The notes under the pieces are model-generated. The model was not told the DNA's origin. It saw only the letters and a list, made by a program, of their open reading frames with translations, and did not search any database. 64,000 bases of DNA. Origin: Arbacia lixula (taxonomy: Eukaryota; Echinodermata; Echinoidea; Arbacioida; Arbaciidae). This document shows positions 58,601 through 64,000 of this stretch, one piece after another. The position numbers and the translations under genes were made by a program. The stretch's first letter is position 1. Each line of letters starts with the position of its first letter. Location: NCBI GenBank assembly GCA_963669155.1, contig OZ022576.1, forward strand, positions 5,241,322-5,305,321, given 5' to 3'.

Positions 58601-61414
58601 ACTTCTGTTTCAAATAAATGAAGCCCCATATGCACCCTAGGTGTGAGAAAAATTTGACCAAATATAATTTTTTAATGCATGGACAAAGTGTAACGTAACT
58701 AACCGTAACGTAACTAACCATGTTTTTGTTGTTGCTGTACAAAACTTGAAAGCTATTACTAAAATGTTTCATATCAAATAACTTGCCAAGACACCAGCAA
58801 TAACATGAATGTCACAGTTTGTTTCAGTTGAACCTAGTTTGAGGAAACTTTTGGGACAAAATCTTGTCATTTTTTTCCATGTCCTCTTAGTGTAACGTAA
58901 CTAACCGAAATTTAAGTTCTTGTTATCCCTTACTGAAATGTGTCTCATGATTCTGTTTGATGGTGTGAAGTAGGTTTTGTCTAGAGGTACTCACAATACA
59001 AAAATAGAAAAATAATATCAAAGCATCTTCTTGTAGAAGCCAACCTTAGATTGAAAATGACCATAAAGTGTAACGTAACAAATCATGGAATTGCCCATAG
59101 GGAAAGGGAAAGGGAAGAAAGGGTAGGAGCTGCAGTTTTAAACCGCGGTATATTTTGTCCAGTTCAGCATGAAACAAGATGCTTTTTAGGCTAAAGCATC
59201 ATGTTTCATGCTGAACTGGACAAAATATACCTCAGTTAAAAAATGTGGCTCCTTCCCTTTCTTCCCTTTCCCTCTGCCAATTCCTTTGAGCTGTAGTGTA
59301 TATGTATCATGATTTCGCTCTTCGAATTGGCACAATTATTGCTATACATTTAATGTTTTTGACATTTAGATAATTTACAAAGTCTTCTTTGTTCCGTTTT
59401 TTGTTAATAAAAATCTGATTTACAAAAAATAAGTGTTGCCAATTTGAAAGCTAAATAATGATCAGTTTTGTTCTACAAAGACCTTCTCTCTGAATGAGTT
59501 ATTATATATTTATTATGTTGAATGTGTTCTTTTTTTAAACCAATAAAGATGAATTACAAAGTACCCTCCATGATTCTTGTGCAGACACTACATGTATACG
59601 TAAATCCTATACAGCAACACTTTGCCTGGCAGAGAAAGAGTTAATAAACTTTGCCAGTTGTCAGATCTTGGGATGAATGTGTACATTCTAACAAGAAGTG
59701 AATAACAAATTAATGTTACACAGGAAACAATGAATGGTATTCATACTGTATATCAGTGAAATAGCTTTCTGTTAATGACTGCAGTATTCATTATATATTA
59801 ATGCATGGCCAAAGAAAGAATGTCACAAATAGATCAATCAAAACAGAACAGTTGAAACACAACTTGTGTACATTCACTTAAACTTCAACAGTGAAGAACA
59901 ATGGTAAATATATATTTTTTTTATCCTTACATCTGGGTGTATGCCTAAAATATTTTTGTATATTAAAACTATTCCAGAAACTCAGAAAGCCCTTTCACTA
60001 AAATGTTTATATTTGTTTAACATTCAATATTGCTGAATCAGTTGCTGTCATCAAGATCTCTTATCTAGGAGGTGAGAACTTGTGTATTGTGTACGATTCT
60101 AAAGACTGTGAAACTTACTTGAGGTGGTGCAGGAGAGGCAGAGTAGGGTGGGGGGGCCGCGGCGGGGTAGCCAGCCCCTGGGGGTGGGGCGGCATACATG
60201 GGCTGCTGGGCGACAGGGGCTACCTGTGGGTTGTAGGGGGGCTGGGCAGGGTATGCCCCCTGGGGTGGGTACGAGGGCTGGGTGGGGTAGCCAGACTGCT
60301 GCACAGGGTACGGCTTCTTGTCAGTGTTCTCTACACAAAGAGAAAGCAAACAGTGAAAAGGAGCGAAGTTAAAGATACGTATCATTGGAAACACACACAA
60401 TGACATATTTGTCAGTTGTATATAGAGTTTACAATAAAGATCAATGGAAACAAAAATGATAAAAAGAATCATTCATGACACCACCAGATTGCTGAATGAC
60501 ACCACGTCCTACACAACAGCTCAAAGGAATTGGCATAGGGAAAGGAAAAGGGAATAAAGGGAAGGACCCGCAGTTTTAAACTGCGGTTTATTTTGTTTAG
60601 TTCAGCTTGAAACACGATGCTTTAATCATGTTTCAAGCTGAATTGGACAAAATATACTGCGGTATAAAACTGCAGCTCCTTCCCTTTCTTCCCTTTCCCT
60701 TTCCCTATGCCAATTCCCTTAAGCTGTAGTGTAGATACTATTATTGATTGATGGCTATTTCCAAATTTAAGCACTTGGGAGAAGAAATACTGGCCACCAA
60801 TGCAGAATTAAGTTAATATGATCATCATCATAATGCAATCAATTTCATGTTGACATTGAGGTTTCCAGTAATTGATAGCCACCTGCTCTTTAGCACCAGA
60901 GACAGTATCATATCAAATCAATGCGACATACATGATGTACATTTGCAGCTTCAGTGCTCTGCGCCCATTATCACTCATCAAACAATGGTCATTCACATAT
61001 CATTCCACATCAATTTCTTCAAAGCACATTCATAAAACATCATGAACAGTTTTGGTTACACAAAAGCTACCAGAGAGATTACTGCGACCAGCCCGCTCAC
61101 ACAGTGAGCGGGCTGCGTAGCACGGAGCTTTGAAGTAAGGAAGTCGAGATTAGCAGTGATTATATTAGTTGGTTTCAGCAATTCTGTAACTCAAATCTCA
61201 AATCTATTGCACATATTTACGTAAAATATATACATGAATAATTCCGTAGTTGGTTTGAAGATGAATTTAATCCATGTTGTATTTTTAAAAATTGTTTTCG
61301 ACCTAAAGTTGTTCAGAATCGCACGACAGCAGCTGCGATGCAAAACTTACCGTGTACGTTTTTGAAGCAGCCAAGATGGCAGCCTCGGCAAACCGTATTT
61401 GTTACAAAGATCAT
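54817..61414 (-). CDS. DAZAP2: DAZ-associated protein 2 (gene span, exon 1 proposed)
   Basis: Three certain exons and one proposed exon give about 185 residues (human 168). DAZAP2 is a small proline-rich adaptor with PPxY-type motifs that binds DAZ proteins and E3 ligases and is found in nucleus and cytoplasm. Here the protein has a Pro/Tyr/Gln-rich N-terminal half with repeated YP(T/A)QP and a PPPYSASP motif, duplicated AAYQPAPP units, then the conserved core GGFDAGARF (human GGYDAGARF), and the C-terminal signature PPPGCAPNAAQ..., ending GGSDGGYTLW (human GGSDGGYTIW). All internal junctions close in phase. An intron between the second and third coding exons contains a MITE carrying a 2.6-kb transposon. 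Confidence 0.9.
55596..55720. repeat. Poly-C, (CA)n and (CATA)n microsatellites
   Basis: C-run at 55590-55606, CACA run at 55665-55698 and CATA run at 55699-55718, directly beside MITE copy E; a second short CATA run lies at 55941-55959 on its other side. Confidence 0.8.
55717..55935. mobile_element. Palindromic MITE family, copy E
   Basis: Copy of the 21968 family, inserted between CATA repeats that flank both ends. Confidence 0.85.
56010..56162 (-). CDS. DAZAP2: DAZAP2 exon with conserved GGFDAGARF core
   Basis: Fifty-one codons, phase 0 at both ends (acceptor 'gaatgcag', donor CCG|gtaagt). Encodes GAYAAAPPPAAYQPAPP, a second PPAAYQPAPP unit, VVVKGGFDAGARF and NPPTIP. Confidence 0.93.
57146..57905 (+). 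pseudogene. Broken transposase-like ORF (SENY..SDG..DGIGG type)
   Basis: Ordered blocks: DKSALIQIDFSENY (about 57260), VQSAHWNQHQSS (about 57310), VIASDDLT (about 57390), then after an inverted duplication DTVLAYLDLLLE (about 57463), SVWSDGPASQLKN (about 57523), FFCTFHGNGPVDGIGG (about 57635) and SVKCHVW (about 57680), IKSAQIVERNGAL. At least two frameshifts and several stops. The Asp of IQIDFSENY and of VWSDGPASQ are candidates for the first two catalytic acids. The family appears widely as uncharacterised proteins in invertebrates, from memory and unverified. Confidence 0.65.
57414..57495. repeat. Perfect 39-bp inverted repeat with 4-base spacer
   Basis: Arms 57414-57452 and 57457-57495 are exact reverse complements (outer CCAGAAGCAAATCC, inner GTGTCCTTAG), spacer AGTG. 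The right arm is the true coding sequence (DTVLAYLDLLLE); the left arm is its inverted copy inserted after SDDLT. Confidence 0.95.
60119..60330 (-). CDS. DAZAP2: DAZAP2 proline-rich N-terminal exon
   Basis: After 'ctctttgtgtag' it begins AG AAC and encodes NTDKKPYPVQQSGYPTQPSY, PPQGAYPAQPPYNPQ, AQQPMYAAPPPGAGYP and PPPYSASPAPPQ at donor CAA|gtaagt. Phase 1 start, phase 0 end. It parallels the human QYPTQPTYPVQPP..PPAYSE region. Confidence 0.92.
60510..60733. mobile_element. Palindromic MITE family, copy G
   Basis: Copy of the 21968 family in the first DAZAP2 intron, slightly shortened at the central hairpin. Confidence 0.85.
61080..61125. other. Strong hairpin CAGCCCGCTCAC / GTGAGCGGGCTG
   Basis: A perfect 12-13-bp stem with a three-base loop at about 61091-61118, GC-rich in AT-rich DNA. 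A related 'gaccagcccactcacgcaga' occurs at 41778. Could be a transposon end or a transcribed hairpin; not resolved. Confidence 0.6.
61351..61414 (-). CDS. DAZAP2: Proposed DAZAP2 first coding exon
   Basis: ATG at 61412-61414 (minus) opens MIFVTNTVCRGCHLGCFKNV followed by H and one spare base at a consensus 'ACACG|gtaagt' donor. That phase fits the next exon exactly (G + AG = Glu, then NTDKKPYP). An in-frame stop lies a few codons upstream. The three-Cys segment is not known from vertebrate DAZAP2, whose first exon encodes only a few residues. The assignment rests on splice phase alone. The ATG near 62358 (MPLFGKK) has a good donor but the wrong phase. Confidence 0.35.
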
Positions 61415-61657
61415 GATCGTATGTGAGGAGGAAATTTGTAACGTTGCTTAGCATTTTCAAGCAATTTTATAGCTCAGGTATACATTCAATACATTTGGCC
61501 ATTTATATGTGATAAATGTACTTGAAATGAGTAATTCATTCATGTGCGCGGGTTGATTTCCCGGTAGTCGGACCAGACATGCCGGGAAATTGGTGGCGAG
61601 CCCTCAGGACGCTCCCGCTGCGCGGGAGCAGTCCCGGGGCTACCAGAGAGAGTGCTT

Positions 61658-61797
61658 GCACTACAGCTCAAAGGTATTGGCACAGCTAGGTAAAGCCTAA
61701 GGGAAAGGGAAGAAAGGGAAGGAGCCACAGTTTTGAACCACGGTATATTTTGTCCAGTTCAGCATGGAACATGATGCTTTATAGGCTAAAGCATCGC
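61658..61797. mobile_element. Palindromic MITE family, left-half copy H
   Basis: Left half of the 21968 family ending abruptly at 'aaagcatcg'. It is followed by 'attcggggcattctttatcg', a dispersed sequence also seen at 41581-41700 ('gcgttcagaggagc', 'tgcaatct', 'agcggatccaa'). Confidence 0.75.
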
Positions 61798-61799
61798 GT

Positions 61800-61945
61800 T
61801 CGTATTCGGGGCATTCTTTATCGAAATGACATTTTTGGACATGGCTTTAAACTATAGGGGCGTTCAGAGGAGCTAGATGCAATCTTAGCGGATCCAACAT
61901 CCTACGCAACAGACATGGCAGAGTCTGTCGAGACTGATTTTTATG
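61800..61945. repeat. Dispersed repeat shared with CRPPA intron 1
   Basis: 'attcggggcattcttta', 'gggcgttcagaggagc', 'gcggatccaa' and 'gagactgatttt' occur in the same order at 41578-41690. A mobile-element fragment of unknown class. 61946-62820 is otherwise unannotatable, with a GC-rich patch at about 62100-62190. Confidence 0.65.
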
Positions 61946-62828
61946 TGCACACTTTTTAGTTAAATCTAAATTAAGTCTTTGTCTTAAATTTAAAGAATGA
62001 CGACAACAAAAAGACTTAAGGCACTCCCATTGTTCAATCAGACTATGAAGTCTAGTAATAATATCACCCCCTAAAAATACCAACAAACTGAAGTCTTGAT
62101 GAGTGCAGCTCGCGTGCGCGTGCAATGCATTCTTCACGGCCAGCGCCATGGTCGGCCGCCGCGCGCGGGCCGCTAGCCGCTTGGCAACGTGACTACACCG
62201 TAACATGCATAGAGCAGCTGTCAGCTGATGCGCCGTTCTTTCCTTCGTCTTACATGTTTCGGTTTAAATCATGCTGACAACTGATAAAAAGTAAATGTAA
62301 CAAGTTCTTAAGCCTGAAATCCACAGTCTACTTACTCCTTCTTTCCAAAGAGAGGCATGTTTGAGTCTCAAAATATGGCGTGCTCTCCGTAAAATGTAAT
62401 TTCGTTAGTGCCTTCAACTGCGACGAACACTGTTTTTATAGATCAACCATGTCAACGTAGAAGCACTGCATGCTGTTCGTTATCACGTAATAATGCAATG
62501 ATTCACCTTTGTTTACAAGCTTGTCTTATTTCTAGACCCTCTCTTAAAAGTCTCAAAAGGAAGACGTTGTGTCACATCTATTAGTTCAATTTTTTTTTAT
62601 TCAAAGAGTAGTTATGCTTTTCTATTTAGGTAGCTCTTGTAATTTAGATCATGATAAAAAACCTAATAATACTTTAACGAAGCAACAATAATAAATTCAA
62701 CCCGGAATAGTAGGATACACAGTATGAGAAAAAAGACTAACAAAATTGTATGCCGTAATGTTCTATTTTTATGCTTCGTACGAACTTTCTTGTGAAGGCA
62801 CGTCATTAACGGGTAACAATAGTTGTTA

Positions 62829-63098
<270 letters not shown>

Positions 63099-63704
63099 TT
63101 TTGTTTGCTCTGAGAAACAAACAAAAAACAAAAAACTTTGATCTAGGACAGAGATAATACTATGCCATTTTCAAACTTCTCCGAATACAATCGGCAAGAT
63201 TACAATCTCAACAGTAATAATTCACTGTTGTTCGTGACATCCAGATCAGCCAAAGTTAACAACGTTTGGCAAGCAAATTTTGTCTTGTCAATCCAACCAT
63301 TTTTGTTTCCCTATGGCACATTCCAACAACAACTTATTTTGTTTTCTTAGAACGCGTTATACAATTCATTGAAGAATTCCAAAAACACACCATACGTAAA
63401 GCACATGATGCAATCTCATACTTGCGCATGTCACGTTTTCAATATTAGGCGATGATTAAACTGAGGTGCTCCCTGGAGAAAAGGAATTCCTTCGACACAC
63501 TTACTCATGTAGATTTCGTTATTCACGCCAAGTTTGAAAACATGTATGCACATAGAAGCGAAAGTGGAGTACCACCCACCGCTAGAGGGACACTGAAGTT
63601 ACTGTAGTATTTATTTATACAGGATGGGTAAGCGTACAAGATCTGTTTTCCAATGGAACCCTGCCATGTCTATACAATACTCAACAACCAACTATAATGG
63701 GCGA

Positions 63705-63744
63705 CATAATAATAATAATAATGATAATAATAATGATGATAATG

Positions 63745-63796
<52 letters not shown>

Positions 63797-63817
63797 TAAT
63801 AATAATAATAATACATA
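63705..63817. repeat. (AAT)n microsatellite
   Basis: AATAAT/GATAAT repeats over about 110 bases, producing a poly-Asn open frame that is not a gene. The following 'tagactttatctagcgcact' begins another possible repeat running off the window. Confidence 0.95.
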
Positions 63818-64000
63818 GACTTTATCTAGCGCACTTTCCATCTTAATTAGATGCTCAATGCGCTTCAGGGCAAATCAAAGAGAGAAAAAAAATAACACAA
63901 TACAGGTATGAGCTTTACAAGTTAAAACGTATGTGATTGTATGTCAAAAAGCACCATTATACAGGTATGTCTTTAGGTTGCTGACTAACGTCAGGGTTTT

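Larger units (their letters stand above)
56481..59096 (+). mobile_element. DNA transposon of unassigned type, nested in MITE F
   Basis: About 2.6 kb with perfect 14-base inverted ends GGGCAATTCCATGA / TCATGGAATTGCCC. The flanks ATAG|GGGC and GCCC|ATAG suggest a 4-bp target duplication, or CATAGG (6 bp) if the ends are GGC. Inside are seven same-direction copies of TAACGTAACTAACC plus one variant, clustered towards both ends, likely transposase-binding sites. In the centre (about 57146-57900, plus) a broken ORF encodes LIQIDFSENY, QSAHWNQHQSS, VWSDGPASQLKNRY and HGNGPVDGIGG in several frames. The spaced acidic residues in strand-like contexts fit an RNase-H-fold DDE/D transposase. I do not recognise a named superfamily. 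Stops and frameshifts make it inactive. Confidence 0.8.
56452..59300. mobile_element. Palindromic MITE copy F, split by a 2.6-kb insertion
   Basis: The left end (TACACTCCAGCTCAAAGGAA..GGCATAG, 56452-56480) and the remainder (ATAGGGAAAGGGAAAGGG.. to 59300) are the two parts of one MITE of the 21968 family. The intact family sequence GGCATAGGGAAAGGG shows exactly where the later insertion occurred. Confidence 0.88.

Noticed and set aside
62337..62358. ATG CCT CTC TTT GGA AAG AAG (MPLFGKK) as DAZAP2 exon 1
   Set aside because: The consensus donor after it leaves phase 2, which would shift the next exon out of frame and hit a stop; the 61414 start fits the phase.
63624..63818. Open frame ending in poly-Asn
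   Set aside because: Caused by the (AAT)n repeat.

Overview
This is animal nuclear DNA: three intron-rich protein genes lie in a sequence full of transposon debris, microsatellites and tandem repeats. Intron boundaries follow GT..AG and codon phases close across them. The gene set (a two-lobed melanotransferrin-type transferrin, the dystroglycan-pathway enzyme CRPPA/ISPD, and the small proline-rich protein DAZAP2) plus ~160-bp satellite elements of the kind known from marine invertebrates suggest a marine invertebrate, plausibly an echinoderm or other non-vertebrate deuterostome. The species cannot be read from the window.

Layout. 1-10.2 kb: intergenic, with several inverted-repeat elements and a 5'-truncated non-LTR retrotransposon (8.2-9.3 kb, minus). 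10.27-36.13 kb: a transferrin gene on the minus strand. Thirteen coding exons can be joined in phase to about 729 residues, and only the short signal-peptide exon is missing. Its introns hold a 157-bp satellite, a second ~160-bp array, a tRNA-like element and many MITEs. 36.2-41.1 kb: the gap between divergent genes, with a piggyBac relic and other transposon pieces. 41.18-47.95 kb: CRPPA on the plus strand, eight exons, 404 residues, complete. 48-54.8 kb: the gap between convergent genes, almost featureless. 54.82-61.41 kb: DAZAP2 on the minus strand; three exons are secure and a first exon is proposed. One DAZAP2 intron contains a 2.6-kb DNA transposon nested inside a palindromic MITE. 61.5-64 kb: repeats and long microsatellites.

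The three genes do not form an operon or pathway: one is an extracellular/membrane iron-binding-type protein, one makes CDP-ribitol for alpha-dystroglycan glycosylation, and one is a cytosolic adaptor. The most interesting signals are: (1) the nested transposon at 56.48-59.09 kb, with a decayed ORF of an RNase-H-like type I cannot assign to a named superfamily, seven directional copies of one 14-mer, and a perfect 39-bp snap-back inside its ORF; (2) tandem duplications of the donor end of the equivalent exon in both transferrin lobes; (3) apparent loss of one N-lobe iron-ligand tyrosine; (4) transposon-derived arrays of nuclear-receptor-type half-sites inside the transferrin gene.
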